A stretch of DNA of 45,024 bases, from positions 1-45,024 of the IMG/VR virus record IMGVR_UViG_3300042691_024556. One strand, given 5' to 3'. The notes below the pieces were generated by a model that searched no databases, was not told the origin of the DNA, and worked only from the letters and a program-made list of their open reading frames with translations. Position numbers and translations under genes: made by a program. Of the stretch, positions 16,517 to 25,491 are shown in pieces. Within the stretch, counting starts at the first letter, position 1, and every line of letters starts with the position of its first letter. The DNA is from a virus.

Positions 16517-17814
16517 GTATCATAAGAGACGGTTTCCAGAGTGCTGATTTAGATGTTCCTGTTGTATTACCAACACTCAATCTGGACTTTGCAAACTCAC
16601 AAGAGTTAGACCCACGCATTACATTCAGTCGTGGAAGTATTGGAACTTTTGTGAATAAGAATGGATTGATTGAAACTGCTTCTGCGAATATTCCAAGATT
16701 TGATTATGACCCAATTAGTGGTGAGTGTAGAGGACTTTTGATTGAGGAGCAGAGAACTAACATAGTTCTCAATAGCACTACTTTGTCTTCTCATAATAAC
16801 AGTGGAACTACTGAAGTTCTTACAACAGAAACAACATCACCTGATGGAACATTTAGTGCATATAAAATTATTGGAAATTCTGGAGCAAAAGCAAGAGAAT
16901 CAATATATACGAATTCATTTACTATGAGTGCAAACAAATCATATACTGCTTCTGTTTTCTTAAAAGGGACTACAAACAGAAGATATGCAGTTATATGGTT
17001 TGATAATACTGGACCAGGAAATGCTCCAGTTGAGGGTCCGTTTTATGGAACTGCAGCATTTTTAGATTTGATAGCAGGAACAAGCAGTAATTCTATTGTA
17101 AAAATGATTTCATATGGAAATGGGTGGTATAGATGTTATATAACTGCAACAGTAGGAGCATCAAATTTAACTAATGTATATTTTAATGTTTCTCTTGGTT
17201 CTCCAAATGGTTTTAGTGATACTGGACAAAATAATATATACAAATATGTTGGAGACGGAATTTCTGGAATTTATTATTGGGGACCTCAAGTAGAAGAGGG
17301 GGCATTTCCAACAACATACATTCCAACAGGAGCATCAACAGTCACAAGAAATCCAGATAATGCAGATATGACTGGAAGTAATTTTACAAGTTGGGCAAAT
17401 TCTTCTGTTGGCACATTTGTTATTCGTGGTATGGGTGGATTAGAAAGCACCCAAAATGGATATGGAAGATTTGTTGGTTTGGGACAAGGTGGTTCTATAG
17501 GAAGAGAAGGTTTAAGCACAAGAGTAGGTATTTGGGATACTACAAACATATTTGCAGTTACAAATAATTCTGCGGATGTTGTGAATAGAAATAGTAATAT
17601 TGCTGCTTCATTTGATGGGACTTTGAGAAGGGTTGTTCTTAATGGTGTTGCTTCTTCTGGAATAAGTAGAAGAAATATAAACACCATTTTTACACAAATA
17701 GGATTAGGTAAAAATGGTAATAGTTCAACAAACTACCTAAATGGAACATTAAGTCGTGTTGCTTATTATCCAAGACAACTTAATGACGCACAGATGTTAT
17801 ATCTAACAACATAA
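16513..17814 (+). CDS. Lectin-like (concanavalin/LamG-type) fibre tip protein, copy 1
   Basis: A 433-residue protein. The conserved head, residues about 20-85, is LDPRITFSRGSIGTFV ... GLIETASANIPRFDYDP followed by GECRGLLIEEQRTN. A CBM-like jelly-roll follows (YTASVFLKGTTNRRYAVIWF ... GNGWYRCYITATVG). It ends with the linker AFPTTYIPTGASTVTRNPDNADMTG and a C-terminal LamG/concanavalin-like domain (LGKNGNSSTNYLNGTLSRVAYYPRQL). This layout is common in phage receptor-binding or head-spike proteins and suggests glycan binding. It is the first of three tandem paralogues, overlapping the giant collagen gene by ATGA. Confidence 0.82.
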   Translation: MSIIRDGFQSADLDVPVVLPTLNLDFANSQELDPRITFSRGSIGTFVNKNGLIETASANIPRFDYDPISGECRGLLIEEQRTNIVLNSTTLSSHNNSGTTEVLTTETTSPDGTFSAYKIIGNSGAKARESIYTNSFTMSANKSYTASVFLKGTTNRRYAVIWFDNTGPGNAPVEGPFYGTAAFLDLIAGTSSNSIVKMISYGNGWYRCYITATVGASNLTNVYFNVSLGSPNGFSDTGQNNIYKYVGDGISGIYYWGPQVEEGAFPTTYIPTGASTVTRNPDNADMTGSNFTSWANSSVGTFVIRGMGGLESTQNGYGRFVGLGQGGSIGREGLSTRVGIWDTTNIFAVTNNSADVVNRNSNIAASFDGTLRRVVLNGVASSGISRRNINTIFTQIGLGKNGNSSTNYLNGTLSRVAYYPRQLNDAQMLYLTT

Positions 17815-17818
17815 GAAG

Positions 17819-19051
17819 ATGACTAAAATAATATCCAACAAATCCAACGTTGATTTAGATTATCCAGTAGTTCGTCCAAGTTTGGATTTAGATTTCACAC
17901 AAGAAGAGTTAGACCCACGCATTACATTCAGTCGGGGAAGTATTGGAACTCGGGTCAATCGTAATCGTTTGATTGAGACAGTTGCTGCAAACCAACCAAG
18001 ATTTGATTATGACCCTGTGACTGGTGAGTGTAAGGGACTTTTGATTGAGGAGAGTAGGATTAACTCTTTATTATACAGTCAAGATTTTAGTAATGCATCT
18101 TGGATTATTTCTGGTTTATCTTTTTCTTATAATAATGTAATTGGATTAGATGGAACTACAACTGCTTCTACATTTACTGCAATTTCAACAAATACATTAA
18201 ATGCAATATATCAAAACTTTACTTGCACAGCATCAACTACCTATACATTTTCTTTTTATGTAAAGTTAGGAACTCTTCCAGTATCTTCCTATAAGATTGC
18301 TGTTTATAATAACACAGCACTATCTTTTATTGCTGCTGATGTAGTCCCAACACAAACATTAAGTTCTAACTCTTGGACCAGAGTTTCATATACTTTTACC
18401 ACTCCTGTTGGATGTGTAAGTGCAAGAGTTTATCCTTATAGAAATGATAATAGAACACAAAATAATGGAACTTTTTATTTGTGGGGAGCACAATTAGAAA
18501 CAGGTTCTTTCCCAACATCTTATATACCCACTTCTGCTTCCACAGTCACAAGAAGTGCAGAACTCGCAGAAATGACTGGAACAAACTTCTCAAGTTGGTA
18601 TAATCAAACAGAGGGAACATTTGTTTTTGATGGAACTTTACCTTTTATTACTAATGATACTGTGGGAAGAGTTCCTTATGGTGTTTCTAATGGGTTCAAT
18701 TTCTCAAATTCTATGTATGTTGCAAAAACATCAACAAGTTTAGCATTATCTTTTAGCATTATTAATAATAATGTAGCACAAACAACAGGAACATCACTAC
18801 CCAATATGACTTCAAGTAGGTTTAAGGTTGCTTCTGCTGTTGCTGATAAAAATATTTACTCCTGTGGTTATGGTGGAACAGTTAATAAACATTCAAGACC
18901 TTCTGCTGCTATACCAACAGTAAATAGATTAACACTTGGGAGAGAACCTTGGAATGGAAGTGCTCTTAATCCAATTATTGGACATATTACAAGATTTACA
19001 TATTACCCAAGAGCACTCAAACCAAATCAACTTCAATATCTAACGCAATAA
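17819..19051 (+). CDS. Lectin-like fibre tip protein, copy 2
   Basis: A 410-residue paralogue of the preceding protein: LDPRITFSRGSIGTRVNRNRLIE, PRFDYDPVTGECKGLLIEESR, then a CBM-like jelly-roll (YTFSFYVKLGTLPVSSYKIA), SFPTSYIPTSASTVTRSAELAEMTG, and a LamG-like end finishing HITRFTYYPRALKPNQLQYLTQ. The N-terminal 85 residues and the linker are the best conserved between copies; the jelly-roll loops differ strongly, as expected if they face variable receptors. It starts 4 nt after the previous stop with only a weak AAGAAG site, so it probably depends on coupling. Ligand unknown. Confidence 0.82.
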   Translation: MTKIISNKSNVDLDYPVVRPSLDLDFTQEELDPRITFSRGSIGTRVNRNRLIETVAANQPRFDYDPVTGECKGLLIEESRINSLLYSQDFSNASWIISGLSFSYNNVIGLDGTTTASTFTAISTNTLNAIYQNFTCTASTTYTFSFYVKLGTLPVSSYKIAVYNNTALSFIAADVVPTQTLSSNSWTRVSYTFTTPVGCVSARVYPYRNDNRTQNNGTFYLWGAQLETGSFPTSYIPTSASTVTRSAELAEMTGTNFSSWYNQTEGTFVFDGTLPFITNDTVGRVPYGVSNGFNFSNSMYVAKTSTSLALSFSIINNNVAQTTGTSLPNMTSSRFKVASAVADKNIYSCGYGGTVNKHSRPSAAIPTVNRLTLGREPWNGSALNPIIGHITRFTYYPRALKPNQLQYLTQ

Positions 19052-19052
19052 G

Positions 19053-20306
19053 ATGTCTATACTTTCTCAACAGAAACAATCAGTTAGTGCAGATTTTCCA
19101 AACGTTCGTCCAAGTTTGGATTTGAGATTTGCTCTTGCGAAAAAGTTAGACCCACGCATTACATTCACTCGGGGAAGTTCAGGAACTTATTTTGGTCCTG
19201 ATGGTCTTATGAGAACTGCTGGTGTGAATGAACCAAGATTTGACCACGACCCAATTACAGGACAAAGTTTAGGATTGTTGGTGGAGGAGAGTAGAACTAA
19301 TCTTTTTAGCAGAGGTGATATTGAGGGCACTGTTGGAAGTACTCCTACAGGTGCTGTTGTTCCTTATACTTCACAGGGACAATCTGTTGTTGTTTCTACT
19401 GATGTATTTTTAGGACCAAACGGACAATCAGCAAAACACACAAAAGGAGTTCAACAAAATGATAGTAATACTGGATATTTTACTACAGGAGCAGTATTGA
19501 CAATAGGGCAAATTTATTGTGCTTCTATTTGGTTGTATATTCCTTCATCACAAGCAAAAAACTTTGCAGGAAAAACTATAACATTCCAAGCAGAAAATGC
19601 ACCAAGCGTAACAACTACTACGGCAATATTTGATACGACTTTGATTGGAATTTGGCAAAGAGCATTTTGCGTTTTTACTGCTTCTGCAACTAGCACTGGT
19701 ATTATTCCAAGAACCAACGCAAATGCTGGAAGTTTCTTTTATACCGATTGCTGGCAGTTAGAACTTGGAGCATTTCCAACATCTTATATGCCTGCTTCTG
19801 GTGGTTCTCAATTTACGAGAAGTGCAGATGTTCCTACGATGACTGGAACAAACTTCTCAAGTTGGTATAATTCAAGTGAAGGAACTTTATTTGTTGCCTC
19901 AAGAGTAAATGCATTAGGAGGTTCAGGATTTCCAGGAATTGCTTATGTGGATGACGGGACAATCAACAATTCTATGGGATTTTATGTTAATGATGCTGGA
20001 AGTGATAATATAGGTGCAGAAGCATACATATCAGGAAGAGTACAATATGGACTTTTTTCCTCTTCTGCAACAACTGCAAATAAATTAAATAAAGTAATTT
20101 CTTCGTATAGTATTAATAACTTTTCTGCTGCTTTTGATACCCGTAGTCAAATTCAAAGAGATACTTCTGGTTCTATTCCAACAGTAAATAGATTGAGAAT
20201 TGGTGCATTGCGTGGGGGATTATTTCCTTTAAACGGAACCATAAGTCGTCTCACCTATTACCCAATCCAACTCACCAATCAACAACTTATAAATTTATGT
20301 AGTTAA
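19053..20306 (+). CDS. Lectin-like fibre tip protein, copy 3
   Basis: A 417-residue third paralogue: LDLRFALAKKLDPRITFTRG, PRFDHDPITGQSLGLLVEESRTN, a jelly-roll with YCASIWLYIPSSQAKNFAGK, then LGAFPTSYMPASGGSQFTRSADVPTMTG, and a final domain ending NGTISRLTYYPIQLTNQQLI. It is the most diverged in the head region (SSGTYFGPDGLMRTAGVNEP instead of IGT ... LIETxAAN). It begins 1 nt after the previous stop. Followed by AAGGAG and the first endonuclease gene. Probably an alternative or additional receptor-binding protein. Confidence 0.82.
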   Translation: MSILSQQKQSVSADFPNVRPSLDLRFALAKKLDPRITFTRGSSGTYFGPDGLMRTAGVNEPRFDHDPITGQSLGLLVEESRTNLFSRGDIEGTVGSTPTGAVVPYTSQGQSVVVSTDVFLGPNGQSAKHTKGVQQNDSNTGYFTTGAVLTIGQIYCASIWLYIPSSQAKNFAGKTITFQAENAPSVTTTTAIFDTTLIGIWQRAFCVFTASATSTGIIPRTNANAGSFFYTDCWQLELGAFPTSYMPASGGSQFTRSADVPTMTGTNFSSWYNSSEGTLFVASRVNALGGSGFPGIAYVDDGTINNSMGFYVNDAGSDNIGAEAYISGRVQYGLFSSSATTANKLNKVISSYSINNFSAAFDTRSQIQRDTSGSIPTVNRLRIGALRGGLFPLNGTISRLTYYPIQLTNQQLINLCS

Positions 20307-20320
20307 GGAGATTAAAATAT

Positions 20321-20959
20321 ATGAAAAAAAGAGGAGGACAAGTAAAAGACATTATAGGACAGAAGTTTAATAAACTTCTTGTTCTTGAATATGTTGGAAT
20401 TAAAAATCATAAAGCAGTATGGAAATGTAAATGTGATTGTGGAACCATTAAGAATTTTACAGGACAAGATTTGAGAAGTGGAAATACCAATTCTTGTGGT
20501 TGTTATATGGTAGAACAAATACAGAAAGCAAATACAAAACATAAGGCAACATTAAATAAAAATCCAACAGGAACATATAAATCTTGGTATTCTATGAAAG
20601 CAAGATGTTATAGAAAATCTTGTATTGAGTATGAAAGATATGGTGGTAGAGGTATAGAAGTATGTGAAAGATGGAGAAACTCTTTTGAAAACTTTTTAGA
20701 AGATATGGGAGAACGACCAGAAGGTTATTCACTTGAAAGAAAAGATTTTAATGGAAACTATGAACCTTCCAATTGCTGTTGGATACCTTTTAACCAACAA
20801 GCAAGAAATAAAAGAACAACCGTATGGGTCATTCTTAATGGTGAAAAAATGATACAAAGTGATGCTGCAAAATTATTGAATAAAAATAAAACAACAATCT
20901 ATGAATGGAGAAAATATCCACACAGAATTCCAAAAGATTTGGATATTATTTTTCCATAA
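20321..20959 (+). CDS. Zinc-finger plus HNH-like endonuclease homologue (putative free-standing homing endonuclease), diverged
   Basis: A 212-residue protein. An N-terminal zinc-binding cluster has Cys36, 38 and 40 (CKCDCG) with Cys59 and 61 (SCGC). The middle matches the phage family marked W..M..RC, YGGRGI (107-112), ERW, F..DMG and a ββα-Me-like segment at 138-154. Where the paralogue at 21317 has LDRIDVNG and NCRW, this copy has LERKDFNG and NCCW, so key positions are changed and activity may be reduced or lost. The C-terminus looks like a DNA-binding helical tail (SDAAKLLNKNKTTIYEWRKYP). AAGGAG gives a good ribosome binding site. Homing function is inferred. Confidence 0.75.
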   Translation: MKKRGGQVKDIIGQKFNKLLVLEYVGIKNHKAVWKCKCDCGTIKNFTGQDLRSGNTNSCGCYMVEQIQKANTKHKATLNKNPTGTYKSWYSMKARCYRKSCIEYERYGGRGIEVCERWRNSFENFLEDMGERPEGYSLERKDFNGNYEPSNCCWIPFNQQARNKRTTVWVILNGEKMIQSDAAKLLNKNKTTIYEWRKYPHRIPKDLDIIFP

Positions 20960-20968
20960 ATCTCACCT

Positions 20969-20976
20969 CATAAATA
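20969..20976 (+). promoter_or_regulatory. Near-consensus T4-type late promoter (CATAAATA)
   Basis: Seven of eight bases match TATAAATA, 15 nt before the ATG of the 105-residue gene. It lies directly after the first endonuclease gene, so the 105-residue gene may be expressed late independently. Confidence 0.45.
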
Positions 20977-20991
20977 CATATAAAACTCATT

Positions 20992-21309
20992 ATGTTAGAT
21001 TATTACCTTAAATTTTCTACCGAACAAGAAGCATTCCAAGCATTTCAAGAGGCAGGTTATACCTCTCAAGATGAAGAAGGAAGAGAGTTTGTAATCTCTG
21101 CAACTCACGATTATTGTGTTGATTTAGTTGGAACGATTACAGAGGGTGGAAGGTGGGAATATCAGGGTGAAGAATTTGTAATGATTGAAGAACCAGTTAC
21201 TCTTTCTGGTTATCACGTTAATGTAAGAATTTTAAGAGGTGATATTGCTGAATCTTTGAGACAGTTTGTTATTAATACTCCTCAGACACCTTATAGAATA
21301 TTCGGGTAA
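20992..21309 (+). CDS. Conserved small phage protein between two endonuclease genes
   Basis: A 105-residue acidic protein: YYLKFSTEQEAFQAFQEAGY ... DYCVDLVGTITEGGRWEYQG ... SGYHVNVRILRGDIAESLRQFVINTPQTPYRIFG. I recognise the general type, a small protein encoded near fibre and baseplate genes in tailed phages, but not a function. It is flanked on both sides by homing-endonuclease-like genes. Free-standing endonucleases often sit next to the conserved target they cut, so this gene or its junctions may be the cleavage target. Confidence 0.65.
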   Translation: MLDYYLKFSTEQEAFQAFQEAGYTSQDEEGREFVISATHDYCVDLVGTITEGGRWEYQGEEFVMIEEPVTLSGYHVNVRILRGDIAESLRQFVINTPQTPYRIFG

Positions 21310-21316
21310 TTTATAG

Positions 21317-22000
21317 ATGAAAAAGAAAGAAATTAAAAAAGGAGATAAATTCAATTACTTAACTTCTATTGAAGAAGCAGAAAGTTTTAAGTCTCCAAGT
21401 GGTTCTGTTTATAGAAGATTTTTCTTTCGGTGCGATTGTGGAAATTTATGTCTTATGACTATTCATAATGTAACAAGAGGAACTACAAAAAGTTGCGGAT
21501 GCCATTCATATAAAGTTTCTCAAAAGATTAATCTACAGCACGGACATTCGGGAAGAGTAAGTAATAATGGAAAAGTCACAAGAACTTATAAATCTTGGAC
21601 GCATATGAGAGATAGGTGCTTAAATTCAAATTGTAAAGCATATTCAAATTATGGTGGAAGAGGAATATCAATTTCCGAAAGATGGATGAAATTTGAGAAT
21701 TTTCTTGAAGATATGGGAGAAGTTCCAGAAGGGCTTTCTTTAGATAGGATTGATGTAAATGGAAATTATTGTAAGGAAAATTGTAGGTGGGCAAACAAAA
21801 CTACGCAGAGTAGAAATAGAAGATGTGTAGAAATATATGAATATAATGGATTTGCTGGAACAATCACAGAACACGCAGAAAGATATAATCTCAATGATGA
21901 TTTAATTAGAAGAAGAGTAAATAAATATGGTTGGAGCATAGAAAAAGCAATATCAACACCTTTAAATGAAAAATATGTTCCCAAAAAGTTTAGAGGTTAA
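21317..22000 (+). CDS. Zinc-finger plus HNH-like endonuclease homologue (putative free-standing homing endonuclease)
   Basis: A 227-residue paralogue of the gene at 20321. The zinc cluster has Cys39 and 41 (RCDCG) with Cys60 and 62 (SCGC). YKSWTHMRDRC, NYGGRGI (111-117), ERWMKFENFLEDMG, LDRIDVNGNY (142-151) and ENCRWANKTTQSRNRR (154-169) form the full signature of the family. The D-R-I-D ... N-C-R-W arrangement resembles an HNH ββα-metal site (D-H-I-N ... N-L-R). The C-terminal HAERYNLNDDLIRRRVNKYGWS is a likely DNA-binding helical module. Its end carries AGAGG, the ribosome binding site of the next fibre gene, a sign of tight insertion. Confidence 0.78.
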   Translation: MKKKEIKKGDKFNYLTSIEEAESFKSPSGSVYRRFFFRCDCGNLCLMTIHNVTRGTTKSCGCHSYKVSQKINLQHGHSGRVSNNGKVTRTYKSWTHMRDRCLNSNCKAYSNYGGRGISISERWMKFENFLEDMGEVPEGLSLDRIDVNGNYCKENCRWANKTTQSRNRRCVEIYEYNGFAGTITEHAERYNLNDDLIRRRVNKYGWSIEKAISTPLNEKYVPKKFRG

Positions 22001-22006
22001 TAGATA

Positions 22007-25000
22007 GTGGCAAATTTATTCGGCACAAATCCGAACCAGGCGCCTTTAAATTCTATGTTGGGGAACCTTGCGTTCCAGGATAAGGCATATGTAAGTGTAG
22101 ACAAGGTAGGTATTGGAACTACTTTTGTTGATAGTGGAACAGCAGGGCAGATATTACAGGTTTATGGTGGTGGTGCTTATGTAAGTGGTTCTGTAGGTAT
22201 AGGAACCACAAATCCATCAGACCCTTTAGATGTTGTTGGAGTTATAAGACCTCGTTTAGGTATTCGTGATTCTTATGGAAACGTAGGTGCTGCTGGGTCA
22301 GTATTAGTTTCTACTGGTGCTGGAGTTAGTTGGACAGCTTCTTTTTCTGCTGGATTGCAGGGAACTCAAGGCGTTCAAGGACTTCAGGGACTTCAGGGAG
22401 TTCAAGGAGTTCAAGGTCTCTCTAATCAAGGTGTTCAGGGACATCAGGGTACTCAAGGACTTAAAGGAGATCAAGGTGTTCAGGGAACAGGAAATCAAGG
22501 TGTTCAGGGAACTCAAGGATTAAAAGGTGATCAAGGTCTTCAAGGTGTTCAAGGTCTAAGTAATCAAGGTATTCAGGGACATCAGGGTACTCAAGGTGTT
22601 CAGGGAACAGGTACTCAAGGAACTCAAGGAACAGGTAATCAAGGTACTCAAGGACTTTTTGGTACTCAAGGATCTCAAGGATTACAAGGTCTTTCTGGTA
22701 AAGACGGTAACTTTGGTGGAGCAACTTTTGACTATACTTTTAATACAGATACAACTAATACTGATCCAGGAATCGGTAACTTAAAATTTAATAATCTAAA
22801 TCTAACATTAGCAAGCGAACTTTATATTGACGATCAAAATGACGGAACGACTGATATTCAGTCTTTCTTGAGAACGATTGATGATTCCACATCAACTATT
22901 AAGGGTCACTTTAGAATTTCTAATAAGTTTGATGCATCCGATTTTGCATTATTTACCATCTCTTCAATTGTAGAGCAAACCGGGTATTTCCAAGTTGATA
23001 GTTCATATGTCTCGGGAAGTGCAACTTCGTTCACTAATGCCGAAGATGTAATCATTACTTTTGCTCGTACTGGTGATAAAGGAGACACTGGCTCTCAAGG
23101 AGCACAAGGAACCAGTGGATCTCAAGGATCTCAAGGACTTCAGGGTGTTCAAGGACTTTCTAATCAAGGTGTTCAAGGTCATCAAGGTACTCAAGGTCTT
23201 CAAGGACTTTCTAATCAAGGTGTTCAAGGTCATCAAGGTACTCAAGGTCTAAAAGGCGATCAAGGAACTCAAGGTCTTTCCAATCAAGGTGCTCAAGGAT
23301 CACAAGGAAGACAAGGACTTCAAGGTCTTTCCAATCAGGGATCTCAAGGTGTTGCTGGAACCACACAGGGTTCTCAAGGACTTCAAGGACTTTCTAATCA
23401 AGGTTCTCAAGGTGTTGCAGGAACTACTCAAGGATCACAAGGTCTGCAAGGTGTTCAAGGAACAGGAAATCAGGGTACTCAAGGTGTTGCAGGAACCACT
23501 CAAGGATCTCAAGGTCTCCAAGGTGTCCAAGGAACAGGAAATCAGGGTACTCAAGGACCTGCTGGTACTACTCAAGGATCTCAAGGTCTTCAGGGTTTAA
23601 GTAATCAAGGTTCTCAAGGATTATCTGGACAAAATGCAGGACAAGGAGGACAAGGACTTCAAGGTGTTCAAGGAACTGGAAATCAAGGTACTCAAGGGGT
23701 TGCTGGAACCACACAAGGTTCTCAAGGTCTTCAAGGTCTTTCCAATCAAGGATCTCAAGGTCTCCAAGGTCTAAAAGGAGATCAAGGTACTCAAGGACTT
23801 CAAGGTCTTTCTAATCAGGGTGCTCAAGGATCACAAGGAAGACAAGGACTTCAGGGACTTTCTAATCAAGGATCTCAAGGTCTTGCAGGAACTACTCAAG
23901 GATCTCAAGGTCTTCAGGGTGTCCAAGGCACTGGAAATCAAGGTACTCAAGGTCTTGCAGGAACTACTCAAGGTTCTCAAGGACTTCAAGGACTTTCTAA
24001 TCAAGGATCTCAAGGTCTTGCAGGAACCACTCAAGGTTCTCAAGGGCTTCAAGGTCTAAGTAATCAGGGAACACAAGGACTTCAAGGTCTTTCTAATCAA
24101 GGAACTCAGGGACTTCAAGGAAGACAAGGAACTCAAGGTATTTCAATTCAAGGTCTTCAAGGATCTGCTGGTAGTGGAGGAGTTTCTGCTTGGTCCAGAA
24201 AAACTGCAATTTACACTGCAGTTACTGGAGATAGATTAATTGCAGATACTTCTGGAGGTGCATTTACAATCACACTTCCAGCAACACCAACAACTGGAGA
24301 CAATGTAACTTTTGCTGATGGTGCTGATTGGTTTACAAACAATCTCACTGTTGCAAGAAATGGATCCACAATTGAAGGAGTTGCTGATGATTTTGTATTA
24401 GACATTAAAGGAATTACTGTTGAATTTGTTTATGATGGAACAACCTGGGAACTTTTTGCATCAACAGGACCTGCAGGACCTAATAGTGTTATTAATGCTA
24501 CTGATGATACAACAACTGCTACGTTGTATCCAGTTATGGTTGGAGCAACTGGAAGCAATCAAACCGCAAAAGCAAGAAGTACTGCGACAGCATTTAGTTT
24601 TAATGCTTCCACAAATACTTTAAGTGCTGCAAATGTTTATGTAAATACGACAACAGCAACAGGAACAGCATCACAACCACTTCAAGTATCTGGTGGTGCT
24701 TATGTTTCTGAAAATCTTGGAATTGGTGTTACAAACCCAACATTTCCTCTTGAAGTATTAACCTATGCTTCCGTACCCAGAATGTCTTTAGCTAGGGTAA
24801 ATGGATCGGCAGGTTCACCTACTGGAGTTCTCAGCGGAGAGATTATTGGTAATATTAATTACAGAGGCCATGATGGAACCTCACTTTCATTAGGAGTTGC
24901 AAACATAACTGCTTCAGCAGAAGAAAATTATAGTTCAACTTCAAGAGCAACAAGATTGACTTTTGGTACTACTAATGTAGGAAACCCTACTTTGAGTGCA

Positions 25001-25486
25001 AAAATGTACCTTACTGGTGCAGGAGATTTATTAATAGGTTCTGCAACAACTACAGGAACAGCATCTCAAAGACTTCAAGTATCAGGTGGTACTTATGTTT
25101 CTGGTAATCTTGGAATAGGAACCGCAAACCCAACATCAAAACTTCACGTTATTGGAGATGTATTAGTTTCTGGAGTCGTAACTTGCACTGATTTAAACAC
25201 AACATCGGATGTAAGTCTCAAAGATAATGTTCAAACATTCACAAATGCACTAGATATTATTGAGAATATTCGTGGAGTTAGGTTTGAGTGGAAAAAGGAC
25301 AATAAACCTTCAATTGGTGTTATTGCACAAGAACTTGAGGATCTTCTTCCAGAACTTGTAAATGGAAATAATCCAAAAACAGTAAATTATAATGGTTTAA
25401 TTGGAGTATTAATTGAAGCAGTAAAAGAACAACAATTGCAAATAAATACTCTAAGAAATGAAATTGATAGAATTACTAAAGAATAA
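22007..25486 (+). CDS. Collagen-like tail fibre 3 with S74 chaperone (1159 aa)
   Basis: The start is GTG at 22007, with AGAGG 10 nt upstream. N-terminal beta modules (1-118) include VGIGTTNPSDPLDVVG. They are followed by a collagen tract (about 119-232), the DGNFGG module (233-360) shared with the 762-residue fibre, and a long second collagen tract (about 361-720) rich in GTTQGSQG and GTGNQG irregularities. A TLPATPTTGDNV domain (about 740-825) resembles the stand-alone 113-residue protein. The C-terminal S74 intramolecular chaperone has its Ser-Lys pair at S1067-D-V-S-L-K1072, then GVIAQELEDLLPELV and NYNGLIGVLIEAVKEQ. It should trimerise and self-cleave before S1067. A receptor-contacting collagenous fibre is the likely role. 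Confidence 0.87.
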   Translation: MANLFGTNPNQAPLNSMLGNLAFQDKAYVSVDKVGIGTTFVDSGTAGQILQVYGGGAYVSGSVGIGTTNPSDPLDVVGVIRPRLGIRDSYGNVGAAGSVLVSTGAGVSWTASFSAGLQGTQGVQGLQGLQGVQGVQGLSNQGVQGHQGTQGLKGDQGVQGTGNQGVQGTQGLKGDQGLQGVQGLSNQGIQGHQGTQGVQGTGTQGTQGTGNQGTQGLFGTQGSQGLQGLSGKDGNFGGATFDYTFNTDTTNTDPGIGNLKFNNLNLTLASELYIDDQNDGTTDIQSFLRTIDDSTSTIKGHFRISNKFDASDFALFTISSIVEQTGYFQVDSSYVSGSATSFTNAEDVIITFARTGDKGDTGSQGAQGTSGSQGSQGLQGVQGLSNQGVQGHQGTQGLQGLSNQGVQGHQGTQGLKGDQGTQGLSNQGAQGSQGRQGLQGLSNQGSQGVAGTTQGSQGLQGLSNQGSQGVAGTTQGSQGLQGVQGTGNQGTQGVAGTTQGSQGLQGVQGTGNQGTQGPAGTTQGSQGLQGLSNQGSQGLSGQNAGQGGQGLQGVQGTGNQGTQGVAGTTQGSQGLQGLSNQGSQGLQGLKGDQGTQGLQGLSNQGAQGSQGRQGLQGLSNQGSQGLAGTTQGSQGLQGVQGTGNQGTQGLAGTTQGSQGLQGLSNQGSQGLAGTTQGSQGLQGLSNQGTQGLQGLSNQGTQGLQGRQGTQGISIQGLQGSAGSGGVSAWSRKTAIYTAVTGDRLIADTSGGAFTITLPATPTTGDNVTFADGADWFTNNLTVARNGSTIEGVADDFVLDIKGITVEFVYDGTTWELFASTGPAGPNSVINATDDTTTATLYPVMVGATGSNQTAKARSTATAFSFNASTNTLSAANVYVNTTTATGTASQPLQVSGGAYVSENLGIGVTNPTFPLEVLTYASVPRMSLARVNGSAGSPTGVLSGEIIGNINYRGHDGTSLSLGVANITASAEENYSSTSRATRLTFGTTNVGNPTLSAKMYLTGAGDLLIGSATTTGTASQRLQVSGGTYVSGNLGIGTANPTSKLHVIGDVLVSGVVTCTDLNTTSDVSLKDNVQTFTNALDIIENIRGVRFEWKKDNKPSIGVIAQELEDLLPELVNGNNPKTVNYNGLIGVLIEAVKEQQLQINTLRNEIDRITKE

Positions 25487-25491
25487 CCGAT

